DNA of 64,000 nucleotides from Solimicrobium silvestre (GCF_002976435.1 NZ_PUGF01000015.1:1-64000), one strand, 5' to 3'. Numbered from the stretch's first letter, positions 39,716 through 48,044 are shown. Program-made: numbers and translations. The notes: generated from the letters alone by a model not told the origin.

Positions 39716-40495
39716 ATGTTTATCGATTCCCACTGCCATCTTGATTTCCCCGAACTATCTGCTCGCCTGCCTGAGATTTTAGCGACGATGGAAGCTAATC
39801 AGGTGGGGCGTGCTTTGTGTGTAGCGGTGGATTTGCCGGATTTTCCGCGGGTGTTGAATCTGGCTGAAACTTATCCGCACTTATACGCTTCGGTTGGCGT
39901 GCATCCTGATTATGTTGATACGCCGGAACCAACGGTGGAACAATTGGTGACTTTATCAAATCATCCTAAAGTTATCGCGATTGGTGAAACCGGGCTGGAT
40001 TATTTCCGATTAACAGGTGACTTGGAATGGCAGCGTAATCGGTTTCGTACCCATATCGAAGCCTCTCGCATTACTGGAAAACCGTTGATTATTCATACCC
40101 GTGCGTCGGCTGAAGACACGATTAAGATCATGCGTGAATCTGGTGCCGGAATAGAGCAGGGCGGGGCGGGTGGTGTGATGCATTGTTTTACGGAAACCTT
40201 AGACGTGGCTCTGGCGGCAGTTGATATGGGGTTTTATATTTCCTTCTCGGGGATTTTGACTTTTAAAAGTGCCAAGCAAATTCAGGAAGTGGCAAAGGCA
40301 TTGCCATTAGAACGGATTTTAATTGAGACCGATTCGCCGTATTTAGCACCAATACCGCATCGCGGAAAAATGAATGAGCCGGGTTGGGTTAAACATGTGG
40401 CCGAGTATTTGGCGGATTTAAAACAGATCCCGCTGGCGCAAGTTGAGCAGCAAACTACCGAGAATTTTTTTACACTGTTTAAGCATGCAGCATGA
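39716..40495 (+). CDS. tatD: TatD-family metal-dependent hydrolase
   Basis: TIM-barrel metal-dependent hydrolase with nuclease activity in several members. The 259 residues begin with the metal-binding MFIDSHCHLDFPE (HxH). Further ligands lie in GETGLDYF, PLIIHTR, GVMHCFTE and ETDSPYLAP. Its stop overlaps the start of the ankyrin gene. In related genomes TatD often follows holB and pilZ; here it follows a repeat element instead. Confidence 0.95.
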   Translation: MFIDSHCHLDFPELSARLPEILATMEANQVGRALCVAVDLPDFPRVLNLAETYPHLYASVGVHPDYVDTPEPTVEQLVTLSNHPKVIAIGETGLDYFRLTGDLEWQRNRFRTHIEASRITGKPLIIHTRASAEDTIKIMRESGAGIEQGGAGGVMHCFTETLDVALAAVDMGFYISFSGILTFKSAKQIQEVAKALPLERILIETDSPYLAPIPHRGKMNEPGWVKHVAEYLADLKQIPLAQVEQQTTENFFTLFKHAA

Positions 40496-41154
40496 TGAAC
40501 AAAATTCTGCGCCGCTTACTTGTTAGCCTGTTGTTGCTAATCACATTCCAGCCCTTGTTGGCGCTGGCCAGCGACCAGGACGATTTTTTAAAAGCAGCTG
40601 AATTTGATTATGTCAGCGATTTGAGTAAGTTCATCGCGCGCGGGGTTGATCCGAATTGTCATGAGCCGATGCGGGGCGAAACCGCCTTGATCTTGGCAGT
40701 ACGAGAAAACTCGCTCAGAGCCATTGATTTTTTGGTGCAAGCGCCAGGCATAAATTTGGATGCCACCGCAAATAACGGCAATACTGCCTTAATGATGGCG
40801 GCTTACCTTGGTAATCAGCATGCGGTAGAAACACTGATTGCACACGGTGCTCAAGTTAACAAAACCGGCTGGACTCCGTTGCATTACGCCGCTACGGCCG
40901 GTAATGACGTCATCGTCACTATTCTCTTGCAGCACGACGCAGATATTGACGCTGCCGCGCCCAATGGATTAACGTCATTGATGATGGCAGTACGTGCTAA
41001 CAAAACCCGCACAGTTAAATTGTTGCTGGATAACGGTGCCGATCCATTACTTAGCAATGCGTTGAGCGTGAGCGCTCTTGATATGGCTAAAAAACTGGAA
41101 TTTAGAGGAATGGTTGAGTTGCTGGAAACTGGCGTTAAAAAATCCAATCGTTAA
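40492..41154 (+). CDS. Secreted ankyrin-repeat protein
   Basis: A signal peptide (RRLLVSLLLLITFQPLLALAS, about residues 6-26) is followed by about five ankyrin repeats to the end, for example GETALILAVRENSLRAIDFLV, GNTALMMAAYLGNQHAVETLIAHGAQVN, GWTPLHYAATAGNDVIVTILLQHDADID and GLTSLMMAVRANKTRTVKLLLDNGADP. It is predicted periplasmic, and the role is protein binding of unknown target. It overlaps tatD (ATGATGA; ATG 40495 is an alternative), so the two are coupled, a pairing common in Burkholderiales. Confidence 0.88.
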   Translation: MMNKILRRLLVSLLLLITFQPLLALASDQDDFLKAAEFDYVSDLSKFIARGVDPNCHEPMRGETALILAVRENSLRAIDFLVQAPGINLDATANNGNTALMMAAYLGNQHAVETLIAHGAQVNKTGWTPLHYAATAGNDVIVTILLQHDADIDAAAPNGLTSLMMAVRANKTRTVKLLLDNGADPLLSNALSVSALDMAKKLEFRGMVELLETGVKKSNR

Positions 41155-41524
41155 CTCTAAAAATGCCATTAATGTAATTACATACTGCAGTACCAGAACT
41201 CCATTCGTTTAATTAGTTGACTCTTCAAATAAAAATTGCCTCAAGCCAATTTTTGCCAAATAATCGTTGTGATGATGCTACAAAAAAGTCATTAGACAAA
41301 ACATACTACAGTTATTCGTGCCATTTTTGACACTTTGTTTCCTCCCCGGCAACAAAGTCAGCTAGTATCTTTTTACTCAATTGCTGCACGGCACATTCAT
41401 TTTTTTCATTATTACCAGCTCGCGCAGTGTATTGAGAGGCACTATGTCCGTCAGGCCAGTGGTAGCTATTAACGACTTGAAAGGGCATATTTTTTATTTG
41501 GAAAATAAATGGGGAGTTAGTATC
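41155..41524. other. Intergenic region before DUF2844
   Basis: No gene or clear promoter is supported. An in-frame ATG at 41424 with GAGAGG before it could extend the next gene by 34 residues, but that would put an atypical long segment in front of the signal peptide. Confidence 0.4.
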
Positions 41525-42046
41525 GTGTCAAATCGAATAACTGCTAAAGCAGAAAATAAAGTAATTTCCTTATTGCCGAAAGCGGCAATAAGTTTGGCAA
41601 TGTTAGCCATATCGTTTTCGGCGCATGCCACTTTGGGTGAGCAAGCCGCCAGTGTTACCGCGGATCAGTCCGCACTGCATGCCACCATGACCGCTACTGT
41701 CGGCACAAGCTATACCGACTATGCGCTCACACTGCCTAAGGGCTTGGTGGTGCATGAATTGGTAAATCCGGCCGGTCGGGTATTTGAAGTGACTTGGAGC
41801 GGGCGTGGTCAGCGTCCCGATATGGCACAGCTACTCGGCACTTATGTCACGCGTTTTACTCGTCAGACTCAAGCAGGTCAGGTAACAGGAAAACCGACAG
41901 ATCGACACATGGATCGGGTTGAATCCGATCTGGTTATTCACTCAGCTGTGCGTAATCGTTTCTTTTCTGGTACGGCACATATTCCCGGCATGATTCCTGA
42001 CACAATGTCCGGCCCTGTTAAAGTTAATGTTGAGGTGAACCAATGA
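41525..42046 (+). CDS. DUF2844 secreted protein
   Basis: I choose GTG 41525, which has GGGGAG 8 bp upstream and yields 173 residues with a normal signal peptide (VISLLPKAAISLAMLAISFSAHA). The mature part starts TLGEQAASVTADQSAL, the DUF2844 pattern, and ends in a conserved block (NRFFSGTAHIPGMIPDTMS). Function unknown. It overlaps the DUF3443 gene by 4 bp (ATGA). The DUF2844-DUF3443 pairing is known in Burkholderiales and suggests a shared periplasmic or surface role. Confidence 0.8.
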   Translation: MSNRITAKAENKVISLLPKAAISLAMLAISFSAHATLGEQAASVTADQSALHATMTATVGTSYTDYALTLPKGLVVHELVNPAGRVFEVTWSGRGQRPDMAQLLGTYVTRFTRQTQAGQVTGKPTDRHMDRVESDLVIHSAVRNRFFSGTAHIPGMIPDTMSGPVKVNVEVNQ

Positions 42047-43362
42047 AAAATACACGCAATCTCACCAAGCTTTTTTTTGCCGCAGTTGTCTTACTTGGCT
42101 GCATGAATACATCTTGGGCGCAGTCGACGGCAATGGGTTGCGGCACAGTAACCTCAACCGGTACCGGTAACACAACGCCATTAGTTATTGACGGTTTTCC
42201 TTGCGCCGCTGGCGGTACTGCCGGTGCAGTGAATGCAGCGATGGAACCGTATGTCAGTGTCAAAATTTGCGCGCCTGGTAGCACAACCAATTGCCAAATC
42301 ATCGACCATGTAATTGTTGATACCGGTTCAACCGGTTTGCGGATTGCAGCGACGGCCTTGTCGTCCAAACTGCAACCTGGCGTCTCCGGCGGTTTGCCTT
42401 TAGTTGCCGGATCTAGTTCAGGCACAAAACTGACTGAGTGCGAAACCTATGTGGATTCTTACGTGTATGGCCCAGTTGTGAATGCCGATGTGTATATTGC
42501 CGGTGAACTGGTGAAAAGCACCACGATGCAAGTGTTTGGCAGTTCCAGCTATACCGTCCCTAAAACCTGCAGCAGCCAAGGTGGTACACAGACTGACACA
42601 ACGCAAAGCTTCGGTGGTAATGGTTTGATCGGTGTGAGTTTTGATTTGGCTGACAACTATCCGCTGTATTTCAATTGTAAAACTGCCACCGGCAGTAGCT
42701 GTTCTGCGAACACGGCTTATGCAGGTATGCCAAGTACGGTCAGCCAGTTTGCTACCGACAACAACGGCGTGGTATTGAGTCTTCCAGCGGTCGGTGCCAG
42801 CGGTTCTACAACGGCCGTGGTCGGTACGTTGATGTTTGGTGTGAGTACCCAAAGCAATAATGTTCCGGCAGCAGCGACTTTACCGATCGTGAATTTGGGC
42901 GGTAATACATCGCTTAGCGGTACTTTCAACACAGAGGTCGGTGGTACTTGGTATTCGGCTTATATTGATAGCGGCACTGATGTAATTTATTTCAATGACA
43001 CGGCTAACAAGAACCTGAAAGCATGCCCGACCTCAGGTAATTTTGATGGCTGGTATTGCCCGACAACCGTACAAAGTGTGCCGTTTAGTATGGCAAATAC
43101 CGGTTCAACTACAGCCAAAGGTACGTTGACATACTCTGTCGCGAATGCCAGCGTTATTGCTGGTAGTAAAGTCATTGCTTATAACAATGTGGCAGGATCA
43201 GACGGCAGCTCAGCAACGACTAACTCGTCGGTTGGCTTTGGTCTGTCGACATTTTTAGGTCACAACATGTATATCCTGTTTAACGGAATGACTGCACCAG
43301 GCACCGGCTTGGGCGGCAATTCAAGCACGACTGTTACAGGCCCGATCAACGGTATCGATTAA
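42043..43362 (+). CDS. DUF3443 secreted protein with pepsin-like aspartyl protease motifs
   Basis: Protein of 439 residues with a signal peptide ending near NTSWAQ. The N-terminal half carries VIVDTGSTGLRI (Asp93) and the C-terminal half AYIDSGTDVIYF (Asp309). Two such Asp-Thr/Ser-Gly motifs, about 216 residues apart, are the layout of pepsin-family aspartic proteases. GNGLIGVSF (193-201) resembles the pepsin core element following the flap, and GFGLSTFLGHNMYILF near the end resembles its closing strand. Formally it is a DUF3443 protein; the protease reading is mine. Cys are frequent, suggesting disulfides. The last 28 codons and terminator are duplicated about 2 kb downstream. Confidence 0.8.
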   Translation: MKNTRNLTKLFFAAVVLLGCMNTSWAQSTAMGCGTVTSTGTGNTTPLVIDGFPCAAGGTAGAVNAAMEPYVSVKICAPGSTTNCQIIDHVIVDTGSTGLRIAATALSSKLQPGVSGGLPLVAGSSSGTKLTECETYVDSYVYGPVVNADVYIAGELVKSTTMQVFGSSSYTVPKTCSSQGGTQTDTTQSFGGNGLIGVSFDLADNYPLYFNCKTATGSSCSANTAYAGMPSTVSQFATDNNGVVLSLPAVGASGSTTAVVGTLMFGVSTQSNNVPAAATLPIVNLGGNTSLSGTFNTEVGGTWYSAYIDSGTDVIYFNDTANKNLKACPTSGNFDGWYCPTTVQSVPFSMANTGSTTAKGTLTYSVANASVIAGSKVIAYNNVAGSDGSSATTNSSVGFGLSTFLGHNMYILFNGMTAPGTGLGGNSSTTVTGPINGID

Positions 43363-43436
43363 TTTCGATTTGCCGTATTTCAACCCAAAGCCAGCGCAGT
43401 GCACTTGCTGGTTTTGGGGGAGTTTCATCAAGATAC
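43277..43436 (+). repeat. Direct repeat, copy 1 (3' end of the DUF3443 gene)
   Basis: Matches 45238-45396, with the first ~120 bp identical and only short differences after. It covers the last 28 codons, the stop codon, and a terminator-like hairpin ccagc...gctgg-tttt (43391-43415). Confidence 0.95.
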
Positions 43437-43502
43437 GAGCAAAAGGGGGGGGGGGCAGGTCAAGCATTGTAATATTTATAATGTTTGTGTTATCTTCCTG
43501 TA

Positions 43503-44347
43503 ATGGCTAGACCACTCCGATTAGAATTTGCAGGCGCTCTGTATCACGTGACTTCACGTGGGGATCGGCGTGAGGATATCTTTTGGGATGATGCAGATAG
43601 GGAGGAGTGGCTAGCAGTGTTGGCAATGGCGTGTAATCGGTTTAATTGGGTGGTGCATTCCTATTGCCACATGACGAATCATTATCATTTGTTGATCGAA
43701 ACTGTCGAAGGCAATTTATCTGCTGGTATGCGTCAGTTGAATGGCGTTTATACACAAAAATTTAACCGCCATCATCAACAAGTAGGACATTTATTTCAAG
43801 GTCGGAATAAGGCAATATTGGTACAAAAAGAAGCGCATCTATTAGAGCTATCGCGCTATGTTGTCTTGAATCCAGTGCGGGCTTGTATGGTAGAAACGCC
43901 AGAAGAATGGCCTTGGAGTAGCTATGTTGCTTGCGTGAGTGATGAATTCGCACCACCTTGGTTGGACACGGATTGGCTGCTGACTCAATTTGGAACGCAA
44001 CGCAAACGGGCATGTCGGGCATTTCAACGGTTTGTGCTGCAAGGCAAAGGGTTAGCGTCGCCGTTGCTAGCGACCCGGCATCAATTGTTGTTGGGTGACG
44101 ATGATTTTATAGCGCAGCATCAAACCGATATAAAACAAGAAAATTTAAGAGAGATGTCGACCGCACATCGCCGAACGCTGGCATTAACACTAAACGAATA
44201 CCAAAAAAATACACAAGTAGAAATGAATCCATAGCAAGAGCTTACAAGTCGGGCGCTTATACGATGGCACAAATAGCGGATTATTTTGGAGTGCATTACA
44301 TGAAGGTGAGCCGAGCATTGCGAGCATTTGAGGATGGGAAGTTTTGA
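43503..44347 (+). pseudogene. REP-associated tyrosine transposase (RAYT), C-terminal frameshift
   Basis: Y1/IS200-like single-strand transposase. The reading frame 43503-44234 carries the hallmarks LYHVTSRGDRREDIF, the HUH-type HxH context (HMTNHYHLLIET) and the candidate catalytic Tyr in GVYTQKFNRHH. It stops at TAG 44232-44234. Directly after, another frame continues as IARAYKSGAYTMAQIADYFGVHYMKVSRALRAFEDGKF to 44347, which is the C-terminal helix-turn-helix these proteins have. A one-base change near 44228 therefore splits the gene. The flanks carry ggggcaggtc (43452-43461) and, inverted, gacctgacccc (about 44363-44373), possible element ends. Confidence 0.8.
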
Positions 44348-44692
44348 AAAATGTATTAATAGACCTGACCCCTTTGAGTGACCTTGGTTAAATTCTACAT
44401 TGCATGGTAATAGCTGACGTATAAGGCATAAAAAGCGCAATCTATTTATGGATTGCGCTTTTTTTATTCAATAACTTCTCAATTGCTTTATACCGAGCTC
44501 CCCAATCGTAGCCATATTGAGCGTTATTGCTACTCATTAATAAATAATTAATATAATAGAAATAAAAATTAATATGCATTATTATCAATATCGCTTCAGC
44601 ACGAATCACTCACCAGTAGCAATCAATCTAAGTCAGCGCCTCTTGTTGGAGCACTCTTACATAAGTTCCTATTAATTTAATAAGGAGTTGTT
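44348..44692. other. Intergenic region with one terminator
   Basis: No gene. The strong hairpin is listed separately; the remainder is AT-rich with repeated taat-type sequence and no promoter I would defend. Confidence 0.4.
44431..44465 (+). terminator. Intrinsic terminator behind the RAYT remnant
   Basis: Stem aagcgcaatc/gattgcgctt around tatttatg, followed by Ts. Confidence 0.85.
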
Positions 44693-45244
44693 ATGAACAA
44701 GATTAGTCTTCTATTAATTGCTATAACCTTAGGCATTAACTACCACAGCACTCAGGCTCAAACCAGCCCAGACGCATTGCTAGATCTATCGAAAGATATC
44801 TCAATTGAACCCGGCGAAATCCCCGGGTTTTTTTCCAGCCCACCTGGCGTCAATATGGTAAAAAATGCCGTCAAAAATCGCGACGGATCCAAAACGATTA
44901 AAGCAGGTCAGCAGGTACCAGAGGCCAATGATCTAAATCGAAAAGTATGTGAAAGTATGGGAATGAAAGATATTACCAATGAGAATGATTTTACATTGGG
45001 GGCTGGCGCAGCCTACGGCGGAGTTTGCTTCAGCACAGAGCCTCCTCGCAACCGATCCACCAGAGTGCAAGCTATTCCAGGTAAGGGGACTGGGCGCGTA
45101 TTTATACCTATTCCAGAAAACGATCTAAATAAACCACAAGCACCTATGCCATATTCTACCAGGGCACCTATGCAAATAATTCCATATGCGACCACAGGAT
45201 CATCAACATTTAATCAAATGTATTATGCACATTCTCTTGTTTAA
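44693..45244 (+). CDS. Secreted orphan protein, 183 residues
   Basis: I do not recognise the family. It has a clear AAGGAG site and a signal peptide (KISLLLIAITLGINYHSTQAQ). The mature part is Pro-, Gly- and Asn-rich and holds two Cys (CESMGMKD and GGVCFSTEP), which could form one disulfide. Its last codons (SLV and stop) run into the second copy of the DUF3443 3' end, so the original C-terminus may have been replaced at the junction. It lies between the two direct repeats, together with the RAYT remnant, and was probably brought in or trapped by that event. Confidence 0.65.
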   Translation: MNKISLLLIAITLGINYHSTQAQTSPDALLDLSKDISIEPGEIPGFFSSPPGVNMVKNAVKNRDGSKTIKAGQQVPEANDLNRKVCESMGMKDITNENDFTLGAGAAYGGVCFSTEPPRNRSTRVQAIPGKGTGRVFIPIPENDLNKPQAPMPYSTRAPMQIIPYATTGSSTFNQMYYAHSLV

Positions 45245-45396
45245 CGGAATGACTGCACCAGGCACCGGCTTGGGCGGCAATTCAAGCACGACTGTTACAG
45301 GCCCGATCAACGGTATCGATTAATTTCGATTTGCCGTATTTCAACCCAAAGCCAGCGCAGAGTACGTGCTGGTTTTGGGGAGTTTTATCAAGATAC
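45238..45396 (+). repeat. Direct repeat, copy 2 (duplicated 3' end of the DUF3443 gene)
   Basis: A second copy of 43277-43436, offset by 1961 bp. It contains the coding tail out of context, the stop codon, and the hairpin ccagc...gctgg-tttt (45352-45376). Differences are limited to a few bases around 45361-45366 and one G. Confidence 0.95.
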
Positions 45397-45435
45397 TAAA
45401 TGATGTATCAATCCAACTATAAGTGAACCTGGGTT

Positions 45436-45753
45436 TTAACCGGCATCACTATTGGTATGAGCAGTGTGACCGTTGTCAGCCTTCAGTTCATCCAGTGTCT
45501 TATAAGCGTCGGTGATTTTTTCCTCAATGAATTCGAGCCGTTCCGTCGCATGACAAAACCCTGCCCGGAATAATATGGGTGTAATACGTTTATTGGAAAA
45601 ATCTGTCAGAGCAAGATGATCGAGCACTTCAAAAATGGCCGAAAGATCGCTGACGATGTCACGCGCCTGGGTATAGGCGTCAATCGTGTCGACGGCGAGG
45701 TGGGTAATAAGTGGTGGGTGTTGTTGCGTGTGTATCTGATCGGTGCTGGTCAT
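45436..45753 (-). CDS. Small orphan protein behind a structured leader
   Basis: 105 residues starting MTSTDQIHTQQHPPL. ATG 45753 is chosen because GGAAGGAG lies just upstream; an in-frame GTG at 45786 would include that site. The sequence is soluble and helical (AYTQARDIVSDLSAIFEVLDHLAL, then RAGFCHATERLEFIEEKITDAYKTLDELKA) and ends in a polar tail. Size and pattern resemble small accessory proteins I associate with Pseudomonas (DUF3077/DUF6124-like), but I cannot confirm membership. Codon choice is more GC-rich than its neighbours, suggesting transfer. The leader upstream has competing hairpins. Confidence 0.6.
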   Translation of the reverse strand: MTSTDQIHTQQHPPLITHLAVDTIDAYTQARDIVSDLSAIFEVLDHLALTDFSNKRITPILFRAGFCHATERLEFIEEKITDAYKTLDELKADNGHTAHTNSDAG

Positions 45754-45780
45754 GGTGCGCTCCTTCCAGTTCGGTTTGAA

Positions 45781-45863
45781 CGCCACCCGCTATTAAACGG
45801 GTGGGCGGCAAATAGCGGGTTGAGAGACTGGCACTTACTATCAAATCCAGCAGCCCGAAGGCT
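45781..45863 (-). promoter_or_regulatory. Structured leader (GATAGTAAGT type), left copy
   Basis: Read on the minus strand: a hairpin agcc-ttcg-ggct (45852-45863), then gatagtaagt (45833-45842), ctctcaa (45820-45826), and three segments P, Q and R. R (45781-45794) can pair with P acccgctatt (45811-45820) over 10 bp, or with Q cccacccg (within 45798-45809) over 7 bp, but not both. The ribosome-binding site of the small gene follows directly. Mutually exclusive pairing before a start codon is typical of cis-acting RNA switches. Confidence 0.55.
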
Positions 45864-45878
45864 CCTGCTACCACCGCC

Positions 45879-47745
45879 GTGTGTCAAGAACGCGAAAGCC
45901 GAAGTACTGGCTGAAGCGATGCTTTATTGAAGATGAGGGCCGACCCCTCGTGATCGGCGTGCAGGCGCAGGTCACAAACCACCTCAAGCTGCGAGGGTAA
46001 AGAGCCCTGGTGGTGAGCGTTGAGGCTAAAAGGCGGAGTTAACTCCGTCAGGTAGGAATCGAAGAGACGAACGCAAGTGAACCATTGTTGAAGCGTCGTA
46101 AAAGCATAGAGAAGTCGTCGAAATCGTGGAGTGGTGGTGTCTGCGGGATAAGCTCAAGGGAAACCTGATTACTGCTTGAGCGGCGACCGGCGTAGAGATG
46201 GCGTGAATTCGATTCAGGCTTCGATAAGGAACTTGAGAACCTGTCGTGCCGATGCCAAGGGAGACTTTCAAGTGGGTAGCCCCCACGAGGAACAGAGTAC
46301 CGAAGCGGCGCACAGGGGCAGAAGTGCTCGTAGTAGGGATGAAGGCGCTGTAATGGCGCTGGACCAAAGGGGCACTGTCGTTCAGCCTGATTCAGGCGAA
46401 CAACTTATAAGAGGATGATTCGCATGAAACAGGTAAAGCCATTTGTGATTTCCAAACGGGAAGTCTGGCAAGCGTACAAACAAGTCAAAGCCAATCGCGG
46501 CGCGGCAGGCGTGGACGGCGAGACGATCGACCAGTTTGAACAGGATCTGAGTAAGAACCTGTACCGGCTGTGGAATCGACTTTCGTCTGGCAGTTACCTA
46601 CCGCGTCCGGTACGTCGGGTGGAGATTCCGAAGAGCGATGGCAAGACGCGACCGTTAGGCATTCCCACGGTAGCCGATCGCATCGCGCAAATGGTGGTCA
46701 AGAACATCTTGGAGCCGCAGTTGGAGCCGATATTTCATCGCAACTCCTACGGCTATCGACCCAACCGTTCGGCTCATGAGGCCGTTGGCTGTGTCCGGCA
46801 GCGATGCCGAAACATAGACTGGGTGGTGGACTTGGACATCAAAGGATTCTTCGACAATATCGACCATGAGCTATTGATGAGGGCGGTACGTAAGCACACC
46901 GACTGTCGCTGGGTGTTGTTGTACATCGAAAGATGGCTGACAGCGCCAGTGCAAATGCCGGATGGCTCATTGGTGACCAACACGGGAAAAGGCACGCCGC
47001 AAGGCGGAGTCATCAGCCCGTTGCTGGCCAACCTGTTTCTGCATTACGCTTTCGATCGGTGGATGGATAAACACTTTCCAGATCTACCGTTTGCACGGTA
47101 TGCAGATGATGTCATCTGTCATTGCTTCAGCAAGACGCAAGCCAACATGCTGCGGCGGGCGGTACAGAAGCGGCTGGCCGAGTGCAAGCTGGAACTGCAT
47201 CCGGACAAGACCAAGATCGTGTACTGCAAGGACGAAGCACGACGAGGTCGGCATCCGGTCTACAAATTCGATTTCCTCGGTTTCGAGTTTCGGCCCCGTT
47301 GGGTTCGTAACCGTCAACGAGGAACGATATTTGCCCGGTTCACGCCGGCAGTCAGTCCGAAAGCATGTAAAACCATGCGGCAGACGATCCGAAGTTGGCG
47401 GCTGCATCTGCAGACGGGATCCAGTCTGGATGAAGTGGTCCAACGAATACGCCCGATTCTCAACGGGTGGATTCAGTACTACGGGCGCTTCAACCGGGGC
47501 TTGCTCATCAACGCACTAGCGACGATCAATCTGTATCTGGTGCGGTGGGCAATGCGGAAATACAAACGATTGCGGTATAGCTATGCCAAGGGGTGGCAAT
47601 GGATGATGCGGCTGTGTGCCCGTCAGCCTGATCTACTTCCGATATGGCTGCCGAGTCAGGGCTGAGCGACAAGAGCCGGATGAATCGAGAGGTTCACGTC
47701 CGGTTCTGTGAGAGCCTGAGGGGGAGGCTCCCTTGGGCGACTCGA
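45879..47745 (+). mobile_element. Group II intron
   Basis: A self-splicing retroelement of about 1.87 kb. The 5' end is a candidate GTGTGTCAAG at 45879; the 3' end is placed near 47745 and could be off by a few bases. The region 45879-46423 has the GC-rich, heavily folded look of domains I-III and no credible gene. The reverse transcriptase is in domain IV. Domain V, a 34-nt hairpin, is at 47673-47706 (gagcc...ggttc with the agaggttc inner loop). Domain VI, with stem gagcct/aggctc at 47712-47730, follows. It is inserted next to the hairpin of a structured leader. Confidence 0.88.
46424..47665 (+). CDS. ltrA: Group II intron reverse transcriptase/maturase
   Basis: Splices and mobilises its host intron. 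ATG 46424 is preferred (413 residues) because GAGG is correctly spaced; ATG 46415 abuts it. The reverse transcriptase fingers-palm shows RPLGIPTVADRIAQ, NSYGYRPNRSAHEAV, VDLDIKGFFDNIDHELLM, GTPQGGVISPLLANL and the catalytic YADD (RYADDVICH). The maturase X domain follows (ILNGWIQYYGRFN). The protein ends at WLPSQG with no HNH endonuclease domain, so it belongs to an endonuclease-less class that usually inserts by using replication forks. It appears intact. Confidence 0.95.
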   Translation: MKQVKPFVISKREVWQAYKQVKANRGAAGVDGETIDQFEQDLSKNLYRLWNRLSSGSYLPRPVRRVEIPKSDGKTRPLGIPTVADRIAQMVVKNILEPQLEPIFHRNSYGYRPNRSAHEAVGCVRQRCRNIDWVVDLDIKGFFDNIDHELLMRAVRKHTDCRWVLLYIERWLTAPVQMPDGSLVTNTGKGTPQGGVISPLLANLFLHYAFDRWMDKHFPDLPFARYADDVICHCFSKTQANMLRRAVQKRLAECKLELHPDKTKIVYCKDEARRGRHPVYKFDFLGFEFRPRWVRNRQRGTIFARFTPAVSPKACKTMRQTIRSWRLHLQTGSSLDEVVQRIRPILNGWIQYYGRFNRGLLINALATINLYLVRWAMRKYKRLRYSYAKGWQWMMRLCARQPDLLPIWLPSQG

Positions 47746-47775
47746 TCAATGAAGAGACGTGATAGTACACGCACG

Positions 47776-47797
47776 TAAAAAAACGGCTTCACGCCGT
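47776..47797 (-). terminator. Minus-strand terminator-like hairpin
   Basis: On the minus strand, acggc-gtgaa-gccgt is followed by a run of Ts. On the plus strand the same hairpin is the first stem of the right-hand GATAGTAAGT leader. Confidence 0.5.
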
Positions 47798-47870
47798 TCA
47801 TGCGGATAGTAAGTAGAGCAGGCTCTCAAACCTGCTTCCCCTTTTTCTCAGGGAAGCCTGAAGTATCAGG
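47783..47870 (+). promoter_or_regulatory. Structured leader (GATAGTAAGT type), right copy
   Basis: Plus-strand counterpart of the element at 45781-45863: hairpin acggc-ttcac-gccgt (47783-47797), gatagtaagt (47805-47814), and agcagg-ctctcaaa-cctgct (47817-47836). Hairpins gcttccc/gggaagc (47834-47857) and cctga-agta-tcagg follow. No gene of reasonable length follows it. The rest of the 47746-48221 gap holds only the motif listed at 48045. Confidence 0.5.
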
Positions 47871-48044
47871 TAATGCGGTGTATAGAGTCAAGCATTTTTG
47901 ATAATTAAAAAACAAACTCGGTCATACGTTTTCAGCCAGTAATTTGATTGCGGTCAGTGATCGGTTTAATGCGTTGCGCTGTATTATTTAATTAAATTTT
48001 TAAATGCCGTCATTGGTTATTTGGGGAATTGGTTACGGCGAACC

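Noticed and set aside
47801-47850. tRNA-like stretch (gcggatagtaagtagagcag with a stem-loop after it)
   Set aside because: The anticodon-like stem has an 8-nt loop, and no T-arm or acceptor partner is present. The homology to the leader at 45781-45863 explains it better.
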